NCBI GenBank assembly: GCA_022059125.1 | Contig: JAEUWY010000005.1 | Coordinates: 744,001-808,000, forward strand | Reading direction: 5' to 3' | DNA from: Corynespora cassiicola | Taxonomy: Eukaryota > Ascomycota > Dothideomycetes > Pleosporales > Corynesporascaceae | DNA: 64,000 bases | In this document: piece by piece, positions 22,807-33,100 of the stretch | Position numbering within the stretch: position 1 is the stretch's first letter | Layout of the letters: every line of letters begins with the position of its first letter | The notes under the pieces: model-generated | Told to the model about the DNA's origin: nothing | Seen by the model: the letters and a program-made list of their open reading frames with translations, nothing else | The model's database searches: none | Made by a program: the position numbers and the translations under genes

Positions 22807-24590
22807 ACCAGCTGGATTCGCACGCTGCAGCATCGGCATGCAGGACGCTGCACTAGGTCGAAAGGGCAAAAGATCATTTCCAACTGCATACGGGGCAGCC
22901 TACAGCCTTGTCGTCCTTCACCTCGCTAGAATTCCTCCGCGTTAGTGTGAAAACTCGCCCGGTAGCATCACACAATGGTCCCCTCGCAAAACATGCCAGA
23001 AAAAGAGAAGAATGGCTTTTTGTAGGACAAGGCTGAGGTTGATGGTAGTAGAATTAAGGTCTGCACGGACCACACCCTTCAGCAAATCCCCAGTAGGCCG
23101 GCGCACGCACGGTCCCAGAGACCATCCAACTCTCGTCCAGACGGCAGGCGGCGGACGGTAGGCAAGCCGGTGGCTCGGAATGCACGGGTCACATCCGGCC
23201 GCGACACCCCGACCGCCTTTGGCCGACAGCTCCACGACGCAGCGGGTTGCGCTCGCGCTCGTGCACGACGTGCTGCCTGCAGTTGCCCTTCCATCCCCCT
23301 GTGCCGCCCGCACTTCGTGGCGGCGGCCTGACATCCGGCCCTACACCCTCCCACCAATCTGATCGTCTGTCAACCTGGACTCTGGGTCTGCCGCATCGAG
23401 CCCCGGGGCACATCAGGGCGCACACTGGGGCACACACTAGGGCACAGCAGGGCACAAATAGAACATGCACAGAGCCGCACCTGTAGCCCTCGTCGCCCTC
23501 TTCTCGCCCTTTTGGTGTGCCAGCGTGGCGGGGCACCGGGCGTTCGATGCATGAACAGCATTGGTTAAGCGGTAATCTGGCTGATTGGCGGGCGAGGCAA
23601 GGCCAGGCGGGGGAGGCATCTTGCATCCATCCTGCTGCGAGACGAGGGCGAGGGCGACGCAACACGCACGTACGATGCGGCCCGACCAGTTTTGAGCCTC
23701 AACAATGTCTCACCCAACTACACTCGACGACGGCTGCTGAGATGACTTGACCCATTCTGAGTCATTTCTTGCGAGGTTTTGCCTGGCGTGGATTCTCGCG
23801 CGCAGATGCGCAGGACGGCATCTGAGCGCTCTGAGTGGGCTCGCAGAGCCTCAGGCGCGTCCTCCACCTGCGTGATACGTGGGATTTCACGCATTACATG
23901 CCCGAAAGGTAGTATGAGAGAGTCCCTCAGGACTTTTCGGCGACTGTGATGATGATGAGGGTGACGGCGATGACGCTGATGACGACGACTACAATTAAGG
24001 CAACGGGGCGGCGGGACTCGACGTTCAATGACAGCAGTAGTGACGGGCGGCGCACCCTAACCGCCCGGCAGGCCTGGAAGAGGGACAGCACTATGGAAGT
24101 CGGGGCCCAGGCCTGGGCCTAGGGCGCGGGCGCGATCGCCGGCCCCAGATGACCTCGCCCTGACAAGTGGCAGGCTGTTTTTTCCCTCCGTCTCGCAAGA
24201 TATCCCCGCGCTGGCGGATGGTTGCCTGCAAAGAAGGCGTATAGGCAGACGAGCAGGCGGACAGGTCTTCCAGGGCCGCGCGGGGCATGGACTCAGGACA
24301 GAGCAGGACGTGCGGGTTTCGGGGTCTACGCCATGCCCCCCCGTTTTACGTGGACAGAGGGAGAGGGGATGCTGGCGATTTCCTTCCCTCTCCCCTCTCC
24401 ATCTGTGCGGCGTTGGTTTTTGTGAGGGGCTGTGGTGTGGGCGCCGGAGTTCGGGGCGAGGAGGGAGGTACGTACCCCGAACTCGGCAAAGGGGATGTAC
24501 ACTGGTAAGTAAGCAGCATGGTTCGGCACTTGAGAGCGTACAGGCGGGCGGGGAATTGGAGGCGGGTCGGTTAGGCGGTTCGGTGCGGTG

Positions 24591-24628
24591 CAGTGTGGTG
24601 CAGTGTGGTGCAGTGCAGTGCAATGCAG
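24591..24628. repeat. GGTGCAGTGT-type tandem repeat
   Basis: Degenerate tandem units of GGTGCAGTGT that change to GTGCA pentamers at the right end. It is noncoding. Confidence 0.8.
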
Positions 24629-25706
24629 AGGTCACTAGCTTGTTCAAAAGGTTCGCATATGGTGGTGTGCACATGTTATGCCTGCGTATAGCGTTCTCAT
24701 TACGATGTGAATGGCCGTGATCTCTTGGAGAATGGCCTAATGCCATGTCATGTCATGCCAGCCTGTCTGGCAATTCGATCCCACCACCCTAGAGGATTTG
24801 AAAGACCTCAAAATAGGCCCCCGGAAACATTCATCGTATAGGCATAGGAGGTGGTGGCCAGCTCACGCCCGCATGTAGCAAGAAAGAAGGCCATTGACGC
24901 CCTCCCCGACGCGGTCCCGATGGTGGTAGCCAAGTCACAAACTCAATCGATACCCCCAAGGAGAAATAGAACAGAAGGAGAAGAGAGTATCGACACCAAT
25001 GGAAATCCTCAAAGGCGATGCATCGCAAGACAAGGCCGAACCCAAGTCTGAGTCGAACAAACACCTCGGTCTCAGCCCTCAGCCTCGTCCTCGTCATCGC
25101 CAGCCCGGCCCCCACAAACACCGACATCACCGCGCACATGCCCGCCGCCAACGAACCAGCAGCCACAACGAGACCGCACCAACGAATTGGAGTAAGAAAT
25201 TGGAAACCGCGACGCCGAAACAATAGGAAAGATGGGTGAAGAAGGAAAGGAAAAGATCGTATGCGTAGACGCCGTTCGATCGTCGGGGCTTACGCGCTGC
25301 CGTCCCGTCATCGTGGGTGCTCTGCTCTGGCCTGGCCTGCGATGCCGCGTTGCTGCCTTGCACTACCCACCCACCCATCTCAGCGGCTAAGAAAAGGGGG
25401 CCCAGTAAAAAAAAAGATACACCCATCACACACGCACAGCACAGCCTTCTCGCCCGCGCCCGAGGAACACCGATGATGATGACAAGGCGCGCGCCTTTTC
25501 GGTGCAGCAACAGCGCGAGTAAGCTTCCAAGTTTGCCATATGGCCGAGGCCCGCTGGCGCCTGTCGAGTGTCTGGATGTATATATATATAACGAGGGCTT
25601 GTCTGTCTCTGCTTTCCTTCTTGTCTGACGGTGGAGAGTGCCAGAGGGAATCCGCCAAACAAAACGTCGACATTCGAAGAAAAACATCAAGAGTCGAAAA
25701 CGTTCA

Positions 25707-26474
25707 TCACTCGTAGTCGCTTGCAGACCCGTCGTAACCGTATTCGTCTCCGTGGTACGGGCGTTGGCGCTGCCTTCGCTGCTGTCGCCGCCGCTCCGAC
25801 TCGACATATCCGACCGCGTTGTATGGACCGTCGCGTTGAGATTCTCGGGCCCAGGCCGACATGGTGGAGGTGGGGCGGCGGTGCTGGTCGAGGGCGTGCA
25901 GACTTGACAGTGTGATGCGGCGGGTGTTGGGTGGAGCGGCGGCAGTATAAGAAGACGACGGTGCGGCGGGTGATGGGTAGTTGTATTGGTGGCCGTGCTG
26001 ATGGGATGACGAAGACGGGCCGGAAGAAGGGTGCAAGTGGGAATATAGTGCGGGCGGGTGGGCATGGGCGTATGGAGCCTCATACGCTTGAGTCATCATG
26101 GAGTGACTATGACCTTGAGCATGGTGGGATCCCGATGAGGAATGGAGGGCGGGGTCTTGGATCGCTCGATATGTATTGGGGTTGATCGCGCCCCAGGGTC
26201 GTGGAACAGCCTGCCAGTCCGGGGAGGTATACGGGTCATGTGTCGGCTCGTAGGGGTGGCTTGATTGATGGCTTTGGTGGCGGCGGTCGGAGTAGCTTCT
26301 CTGTAGTAGTTTAGCATCACTAGTCGAGACGAGCACGAGAGAATACCACGGTTGACTTACGCTGCTGTCGGCAGCCGTCTGGTATGGGGCAGCTTGATCC
26401 TGCTGGTACCTCCCATTGCCTGATTCTTGCTGCCGACGACGGGAGCCGTCGTCGTGTCCATCTTGGGATGGCAT
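25707..26474 (-). CDS. Unknown Ser/Tyr/His/Pro-rich protein, two exons
   Basis: CDS complement(join(25707..26300, 26361..26474)), 235 aa. The intron (26301-26360) is exactly 60 nt, lacks stops, and carries GTAAGT, GCTAAAC and CAG signals, so the unspliced frame also reads through. Splicing joins ...AADSS to RSYSDRRHQ. The N-terminus is hydrophilic (MPSQDGHDDGSRRRQQE). The middle is rich in His, Tyr, Pro and Ser. A more ordered C-terminal piece (PPNTRRITLSSLHALDQHRR, TMSAWARESQ) is followed by an Arg/Gln-rich tail ending in YGYDGSASDYE. The protein is probably mostly disordered. I do not recognise the family. ATG 26474 was chosen because the upstream frame looks like leader sequence. Confidence 0.7.
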   Translation of the reverse strand: MPSQDGHDDGSRRRQQESGNGRYQQDQAAPYQTAADSSVSQPWYSLVLVSTSDAKLLQRSYSDRRHQSHQSSHPYEPTHDPYTSPDWQAVPRPWGAINPNTYRAIQDPALHSSSGSHHAQGHSHSMMTQAYEAPYAHAHPPALYSHLHPSSGPSSSSHQHGHQYNYPSPAAPSSSYTAAAPPNTRRITLSSLHALDQHRRPTSTMSAWARESQRDGPYNAVGYVESERRRQQRRQRQRPYHGDEYGYDGSASDYE

Positions 26475-28320
26475 CTTGGATGCAGTGTGGATGCCCGTTG
26501 GAGCCAACAGGTACGGTGCCAGGGGCGATGCAAGAAGAATGCTTGCAAGGACGTAAAGTGAGCGTTTGGATAATTTGCCAAACCCTTTTGGGGAAGGCAA
26601 GAGGAGCAAGTCGAGCAGAGGGGCCGTGGTTAAGTGTGTGGGTGTTGTGTCTGTTCGGTGTGTGTGGAGGTGGTAGCAGAGACAGGAGGCAAAGGTCAGT
26701 GGGAGGGCCCGCGTTGATATAGCAAGGACTAAGGTAGTGCAGAGTGCGGCGGATGTGGCAGAGGCATTTTGGAGCTTGCCAATGCACCGCAACGCGTCGG
26801 CCCAGGCAGCCAGGCAACCAGGCCACTGGATTCGTATATCTGATGAACTGGCAAGAGAGGTCCTGACTTTGCGTGCGTCTTCCCAGAGGCATACCGCCTG
26901 CTATCACGCTTCGGCGTGACTAGGTTCGCCAATCTGAGTCATGTGCCCCTGGTCTATCCCGCAGGACCAAGATAGATTGAGACCTCGATGCTCCTCCAGG
27001 ATAAGAAACCGCCCTTCGTCATGGCCAGCGCAGCAGCGGCGACACCCGGGGAAACGTGAGGGGCGAAGAGGCGGCCGTCAACAGTGCGCGTGTGTAATGG
27101 AGGGCGGTACGGCGAAGGCAGACATGGGTTGGTGGGAAAGGCGGTCGAAGAAACAACAGGGCAGGGGCCGAGCCGCCAAATGGCGACAGGGCCAGTTCGG
27201 GGGCGAATCACAGGACGAAGGAGGCGCGTGTACTCTGCGATTTGGCTGCCCAAACGGCGGGGTTCCACGAAGAATAGTCGCCGCGGTCGCGCGAAATGCC
27301 CAGGCGGAACGTCCTGTCGTGCATGTATAGAGAACTTTGCCCACATGACGATTAGCTGCGATGATGCTATTCTAGACCGTAACCTGGAACAAGACCGGTG
27401 AGTGTAGAGATTGACCCGGTTTTCATCCGAGGCGAGTACTCGATAAGGCGTCTGATAGCATAATAACCGCCAGCGTGGTGATCAACCTTCCAGGATAGCA
27501 TGGTGATAGCGTCAGGTGTGGGTACGAGCTGAGTGGGCAGCAACAAATAGGGCTGGCTTGGTGGGCGAGTACTGTGCTCGGCACGCGACTGGAGATGTAT
27601 GCGAATGGAGGGGTACAAGAAAAGAAGTTCAGGTAAGACATTTCAGCTAGACGCAGAGGCGGGCATGGCAAACTATGAATGCAAATGGAAAAACAGTTGC
27701 GTGTCGGTTAAAAAGGTTGTCACTGGTTTTTTTTAGCAACTACAGCATGTTCGGTGGTGCGAGCAGGGAACAGAACCACAATTGCTAGTACGAAAGGGCT
27801 GTAGACCAGCCTTGTTTGGGCGGCAGGGCTGCATATCGGCTCCCGAAAAGCGGAGCTGACGCTGCTTCCCCACGTGCAACGGCGGCGATACAGATTGACT
27901 GGGGTATGCGTAACGAACAAAAATAGAACGGATTGGAACCTTACAAGAGGGCAAGCGTCGTCTGTAGAAGGGAATAAGGTGAGGGAGCCCTGCATACCTT
28001 TGCCAACGTATGGTTTGCTAACCAATAAGGCGGCAGCGGATGCTGTCGTCCCTGCCCTACGCAATATGACTACCTGAAGTTCCGAACCAGCTAGAATGTA
28101 GAATGGTTTGAACGGCAGCCATCACCTTCGATGGCATTGGCTTGTGGTTCGTAGCGTTCTCTCATTCCTCTTCAAGTCCGCCCAACCGAATAACGTGACT
28201 TTGCAGGAACCATATCTCAAGGTATATAGTGCAGGTCTTCCGAATCGTCATCAGTTAATTCGCGCCAATCATATACCGATTTCCCCCTGGATTGATCCTG
28301 GAATAGTCAGCGTGGTGTTG
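26475..28320. other. Intergenic interval, no gene seen
   Basis: 1.85 kb between the unknown minus-strand gene and the F-box gene. It includes the promoter of the former (26475 to about 27000). All ORFs are short, overlap on several frames and lack family features. Confidence 0.55.
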
Positions 28321-29685
28321 CTAAAAAATGGGCAGGGTTAATTGTACAAAATATCGCTCATTCGCAGAATCCAACTTCAGTTCGCCCACGTATTGCCATC
28401 CGCTCCTGTCCACTTCGTCCAATTGGTGAAAAGGTACACCTTGAATGAAGGCTTCGTTGACATGGTCAAGAGCAAAAGTTGAGACCCTGGAGCTGTATAC
28501 GACGTCGTCGACAAGGTTCGACCAATGTCCGACAAGAAGACTACAGAAACCGAACCGAACCTCGCTCAGGGTTTTTCCATTACGGCGCATAATAGACTGT
28601 AACTCGTCTTGGGTTGCGTAGACTCCTTCGAGGCTGATCTTCTGCAGGTGAGGCCATTTAGCGGAGAGCCCCAAGTAAGAAAATATCGGCTGGCCGTCAG
28701 GTATAATATGTCCGTATGCGTGGTGGGGCTCACAGTCCCAGTCAAGAAGATGAAAATTGAGTTCTTGCAGATCTCTTGCACTGGATAGGAGGAAAGCGAG
28801 GTGGGATAGTGCGTCCAAGTTGTCCGAAGCAGACCTAGCACCCAGCAGCGACATGTTAAGGGTCAGGGTATGTAACCTGCAGAAGAAGTGTTTAGCAGCT
28901 ATTATATCGTTTGGTCTCGGGAATTTGAAATTCGATATACTCGTCGTCTCCCCGATGATCCGCCGTCCATTGGAGTGTGGAAGGTTGGGCCTATTCATCC
29001 GGAATACACGGACACCATTGTAATTTGCAGTGTAGAAGGCAGCAATGAGGTGGTGTATACCGTGTTGAGAAGGAATCCGAGGACGTATGGACCACTCGTT
29101 GTAGTTCCCGTGATCAACTACACCACGAGGAAGAAGATCCCGCACAAGTTTAGCTTCAATTGGTATGCAATGAGGACCAGGCGAGTAAATGACAGTCGTG
29201 ATGTTTTTCATCCAATCTAGGGCTCGAGCAACAGTTTGGAGTAGAACACCCGAGTTCTGAATGTCTTCTTGCTCGCGGAACAGTTCCTGATAACGTTTGA
29301 ACCTTGGCCATTGTCAGTGGCTGGAGCCTTGGCTCGATACCAGAACCTACCTCGAATGCCTATGCCACGGAAAGCCCCGCGACTCGACAATCGCATCGGC
29401 CAGACGATGATAGAGACTCTCGTCAGTGGCTGGCTCGTAGTCGTAAACGGAGCCATCAAAGATGATCTCGTTGACGTAGGGGGCGAAGACGGGATGCAGT
29501 GAGATGTTCTGGAAGGCGCCCATTGCTTGGTAGCGGCAGCAAGCCACAATGGTCCGGAACAAGGCCGGTGATGCATTGTTGCGGAAAGTTTTGCAAACAC
29601 TCCGGACTGACTTGAGATCGACGGATCCGAGGTAGCCAAAGATGTCTATCTGCAGCTCGGCGGGCAGCTGAGCCAAGTTAGGCAT
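28321..29685 (-). CDS. F-box domain protein
   Basis: CDS complement(join(28321..29302, 29351..29685)), 438 aa. A 48-nt intron (GTAGGT, ACTGAC, AAG) joins ...WHRHSR to FKRYQELFREQED. The F-box lies at residues about 4-45 (LAQLPAELQIDIFGYLGSVD, then SVRSVCKTFRNNASPALFRT). The rest shows leucine-rich, repeat-like segments (LHTLTLNMSLLG, LQELNFHLLDWD, LQKISLEGVYAT), which suggests a substrate-recognition solenoid for an SCF ubiquitin ligase. A strong 3' splice signal lies inside exon 2 (GCTAAAC plus CTGCAG ending at 28877), with a possible donor GTATAT at 28940. That 64-nt removal would shift the frame, so I kept the exon intact. The target protein is unknown. Confidence 0.88.
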
Positions 29686-30095
29686 GGTGGCGGCGTTTGC
29701 AGGTGGCAGGGCGCTTGTGAAAGAAATCTCAAGTTCAGGACACAAAAGAATTGCACAGCGAGTTGGCTGGTTGGAGTTGCAAGGTGAAGCAGGCTGCAGT
29801 CAGGTGAAAGAGGCGGGAAGCTGAGGGGTTGGCTTATAGTACCTACCTAGGTAGGTCTACCAGTGGCTAGGAACCCCATCTCTTAGCGAACGGGTTCTCT
29901 CAGGTGCGCATACCGACCAAGTGAAACAAACAAACGAAACGATATGCTCTGTTTAATACGCTGTGTCACAGATGTCATCGCAGTGGTGGAGTCAAGAACG
30001 GTATGAGTGATGATGTCGTTTGCAGTCCACCCTCTGACGGGTATGCTGCGGCACAAAATGTGACATTAGGCTGCAGTCACCACTGGCCCCACGCA
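29686..30095. other. Promoter region of the F-box gene and 3' flank of RAD10
   Basis: 410 bp. It contains the perfect 16-nt palindrome ACCTACCTAGGTAGGT at 29841-29856, about 155 bp upstream of the F-box ATG. No gene is seen. Confidence 0.55.
29841..29856. repeat. Palindrome ACCTACCTAGGTAGGT
   Basis: Perfect 16-nt inverted repeat in the F-box gene promoter. A related perfect 18-nt copy lies at 55441-55458, and an imperfect one at 43351-43367. It could be a protein-binding site. Confidence 0.85.
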
Positions 30096-31202
30096 TCACT
30101 GCTTTCTTAGTTTGTTCAGCGCCGCCAGTATGCCATCACTGACTTCTTCATCCGCTTTCCTTTTGCCTGCCTGAGTGTCCTCGGCCTTGGTGCTGCTACT
30201 ACTAGTACTACTTTGAGCAAGCTTCCGTGTGCCAGCATTTGAGGTTTCCGCGGCCTCAATTTCTCGCATGACGAGCTCTTCATCCTCGGCAGGCCGTTGC
30301 GCAGGCCTTCTATCCGCATCGGCTTTGGCGGAATTCAGCGGTGCGGTTGCTGCCATTCCCACAGCCGCCGGCACTGTATGCTCGCTCCTAGCCTGAGCAG
30401 CTTGGTCCATGTCATCCCCTACGCGGCTGTTCTGTTCCGCTGCCCGGTAATCATCGGGAGCAGGGCCACGCCTTGCTGACTGCTTGGTCCTGAAGGGCTC
30501 TCTGACAGCACCGCACCAGCGCTGAACCTTTTTCTCGCCCCAGCCAGCAATAAGGCCAACCTCTTCGGGGCCAGCGTTGACGGCGGTGCGGATGCTGCCA
30601 AAGTTGGACACCAGGCCAAGGGCGTCTGTCTTGTTGATGCTGCGCGGAACGGTGATGAAGTCAACCAGCTTGTCCGAGTACTCAGCCGACTGCTGGGCGC
30701 GTATGCTCGTGGGTGCCGCGTGCTCAAACGTCTTGAACAGCTCAAGATAGCGGCCGGCCTCCTGTGCGCTCCAGCAGAGCATGACGGTGACGTTGTTGAA
30801 GAGCGACGTCTTGGACAGCTCCCGCAGCGACTCCTCGTGGTTCTCGATGTCGACCATGGTGAGCAGGATGCGGAGGTTGTACTGGCCGCGCAGGTCGCGG
30901 ATGCGGTTGTATATATACTCGGGGTGCAGGCGATGGTACTTGAGCGACAGGAAGAGGGCGCAGGTGGTGGCACCGAGCACGTAGTCGGCGGGGATGTCGG
31001 AGTACTCCCAGGCGACAGAGCGCACGCTGTTCAGAATGGGATTGCCCTTTTGGCGCGGCGAGACGAGGATGGAGCCGGGGCCGGCGCGGGTGGGCAGGGC
31101 CTGGGGCTTAGGCTGCTGGACTTTGGCGGTGGCAGCGGCAGCTTGCGCTGGCGGCGACGTGTCGGCCGCGGTGCTGTCATCCATGCTGGGCGGGGCGGGC
31201 AT
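30096..31202 (-). CDS. RAD10: DNA repair endonuclease subunit Rad10/ERCC1
   Basis: Intronless, 368 aa from ATG 31202. A second ATG six codons later (31184, MDDSTAAD) is equally plausible. The frame stays open further upstream but without an ATG. The central domain (about residues 42-158) carries the family motif ILVSPRQKGNPILNSVRSV, then YVLGATTCALFLSLKYHRLH and LLTMVDIENHE. It lacks a nuclease active site, as expected for the non-catalytic partner. A tandem helix-hairpin-helix region follows (about 174-237; LVSNFGSIRTAV, GWGEKKVQRW). The C-terminal 130 residues are a disordered, charged tail that is longer than in yeast. With XPF/Rad1 it cuts 5' of lesions in nucleotide excision repair, interstrand crosslink repair and single-strand annealing. 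It is divergent from MED19. Confidence 0.95.
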   Translation of the reverse strand: MPAPPSMDDSTAADTSPPAQAAAATAKVQQPKPQALPTRAGPGSILVSPRQKGNPILNSVRSVAWEYSDIPADYVLGATTCALFLSLKYHRLHPEYIYNRIRDLRGQYNLRILLTMVDIENHEESLRELSKTSLFNNVTVMLCWSAQEAGRYLELFKTFEHAAPTSIRAQQSAEYSDKLVDFITVPRSINKTDALGLVSNFGSIRTAVNAGPEEVGLIAGWGEKKVQRWCGAVREPFRTKQSARRGPAPDDYRAAEQNSRVGDDMDQAAQARSEHTVPAAVGMAATAPLNSAKADADRRPAQRPAEDEELVMREIEAAETSNAGTRKLAQSSTSSSSTKAEDTQAGKRKADEEVSDGILAALNKLRKQ

Positions 31203-31865
31203 GGGCGGTGGCGCGGGATGCGGCGTCGGAGGCGTGAGGAAGTGTAGACATGGAGAGAGGGAGCAGGGGAGAGGAGAGGGGAGAGGGGAGAGGGGAGAGC
31301 GAGGGGAGAGGAAGCGGATATACGGCGATGACGGCGACGCGACGAGACGAGACACGGCGACGCGACCGCCTCAGCTGGGGCGTCTCACTGGCTTGTCACT
31401 GGCTCGTCGCTGGCCCGTCTCAGGCAATCGGGCGCGGGCGGCCGATCGGGGCGCCCAGGTGGTGTCGGGACGGTCACGTGTGGGCTGAGGGGCTTGGCAA
31501 GTTCAGCCTCCCGGCCCTTCGCTCCTCTGCCAGAGCCAGCGGCGGCCGAGATCCTGCTCATCTATTCTCCTCTTCACACCACCACCACCCACACCCACAC
31601 CCCCCACCCCGTCCCCAACGTCTCCGTCGCATCCGCCAGTTCTGCGACTCCATCGCCGCCAGCCCCGACGACACTGCCCGCGAATGCGCTCCGCCTAGTG
31701 CGCCTCCCACAGCCGCGGTCGATCCGCACCCAGCGTGAGCGCTTCACCCGCCCTCTCCCAGCGCTGCTCTGCCCGCTCGACTGCCGCGACAAAGCCACGC
31801 TCCACCCCGCGCGCCCCCTCCGACCGTCCGCCTGCCCGTCCTCTCCCAGAGACGCCGCGGCCCAT
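31203..31865. promoter_or_regulatory. Bidirectional promoter, RAD10 / MED19
   Basis: 663 bp between the divergent ATGs. It contains purine-rich GGGAGAGGGGAGAG repeats at about 31256-31312 and a CACGTG hexamer near 31476. The right part is C-rich and stop-poor in the MED19 frame, but its upstream ATGs are unlikely starts. Confidence 0.55.
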
Positions 31866-33100
31866 ATGTCGGAGCACAGCTCGAAGCGACAGCGCTTGAC
31901 GGGATCCTTTTCACCGGCCTCTCCTCCATACCACGCTTCTGCCAAGACCGACCAGACAAAGCCCATCGTCCACCCCAACACGCCCACCTCGCCGCCCTAT
32001 CTACCCATGAATTCGCAATCCCATGGAGCCCACACCACCTCTGCCACTGCGCCAGGTCCCGACATGACCCCGCCGTCGTCGGTCCACAAGTCGTCGCACC
32101 CACACCACTCGGCATCATCGGCAAACAACCCAATGCCCTTTCCCACCCCTGCCAGCACCACCGGCGTCATGTCCTCGTCCAACCTCGACAGCGACGGCGA
32201 TGCCCTCATGGACGACCCTCACGACTTCTCACACAGGCACTCCAACCACAACCGGCAAAGCAGAGACGACGTCTGGTCTCGCCGCGGCGGCGTCGCTGCC
32301 GCAGAAGGCATCTTCGGCTCTCAGTTGTTCAAGCTCTGCGAAAAAGGTAAGGTTTCTATGATTGCAGCGCCATTTTGCTCTTAGCTTGTCTGACACGTTT
32401 TTGCTGGATAGCTCCTGAGGTGTCCCGACCGCACGGCTCGCAGAACCTTATCGAGCTCTACGGCTTGAACAAACTTGCCAACTCGGTCGCCAGAAACGAC
32501 CCCGTGACGGGCGAGAAGATTAACAAGCTGCGCAAGTCCTACGAGGGCCACATTAAGCTCATGAAGATTGCCGGAAAGCCCAAGGCCACCAAGATGGAGG
32601 GCATGATGACCGGCCTCATGCAATTCCCAGACTTCGAGTATGACATGCAGAAAGTCAACGGCAAAGAGATACAGGGGGCACTCACTCCCGACAAGTCCGC
32701 ACTCAGCTCCAGGTTCGACTCACTGCTCAACGGCGCTTTTGCTGGCATGGCCCCGGGTCCACTACCCCCTCACGAGGCATCAAAGTTCAAAGCTTACATG
32801 GCCACGGACGAGACAGTCAAAGCAAAAGGTCCGGACAGCATGGCAGAGCGGTCTGCTGCAACCACGCCCAACCCCGCCAACGCCTCGGCGGCATCAAGGA
32901 TATCGAGACCCGAGCGCGCGGGCTCCAAGCGCCAGTACAACGACAGCTCATTCCAAGGCTACGGCGAGGGATTCACCGATGATTTCGGAGCAGACTCAAC
33001 AGGCGGCGAAGACAATCCCCAGGGCAACCTGGCCAAGAAAAGGCGGCTCGCATTTGAAAGAACTTCCCACCAAGTCGAGGTGGGCGGCGTACGCCGATGA
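31866..33100 (+). CDS. MED19: Mediator complex subunit 19 (Rox3)
   Basis: CDS join(31866..32346, 32412..33100), 389 aa. The 65-nt intron (GTAAGG...GATAG) joins ...LFKLCEK to APEVSRPHG. The Rox3 family core spans residues about 150-235: GSQLFKLCEK, then LIELYGLNKLANSVARNDP and TGEKINKLRKSYEG, followed by GLMQFPDFEYDMQKV. Both flanks are long, disordered and Ser/Pro/His-rich. Basic motifs (SKRQRL near the N-terminus and LAKKRRLAFE near the C-terminus) are probable nuclear signals. MED19 links the Mediator middle/head modules to activators and RNA polymerase II in the nucleus. ATG 31866 is the first that fits the family; the longer open frame upstream is low-complexity leader. Confidence 0.93.

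Larger units (their letters stand above)
21317..25706. other. 4.4-kb gene-poor interval
   Basis: Upstream of gene C and downstream of the next minus-strand gene. I found no intact gene. It contains a CAGGCT repeat (22785-22806), GAT/GAC-rich sequence near 23945-23990, a 10-bp GGTGCAGTGT repeat near 24591-24628 and a short (TA)n at about 25578-25588. The right end (about 24830-25700) is probably the 3' untranslated region of the gene that ends at 25707. Several long ORFs here look like GC-driven chance. Confidence 0.5.

Noticed and set aside
24057..24746. Minus-strand ORF of 229 codons
   Set aside because: It covers a GGTGCAGTGT repeat and reads as Thr/His/Cys repeats. No family was recognised.
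25127..26083. Minus-strand ORF of 318 codons overlapping the unknown gene at 25707-26474
   Set aside because: Its first half is an out-of-frame shadow of that gene and its second half is probably 3' untranslated sequence with hydrophobic-looking chance runs.
31203..31355. Upstream extension of the RAD10 frame
   Set aside because: It has no ATG and would be a Pro/Ser/Leu run from a GGGAGAG repeat on the other strand.
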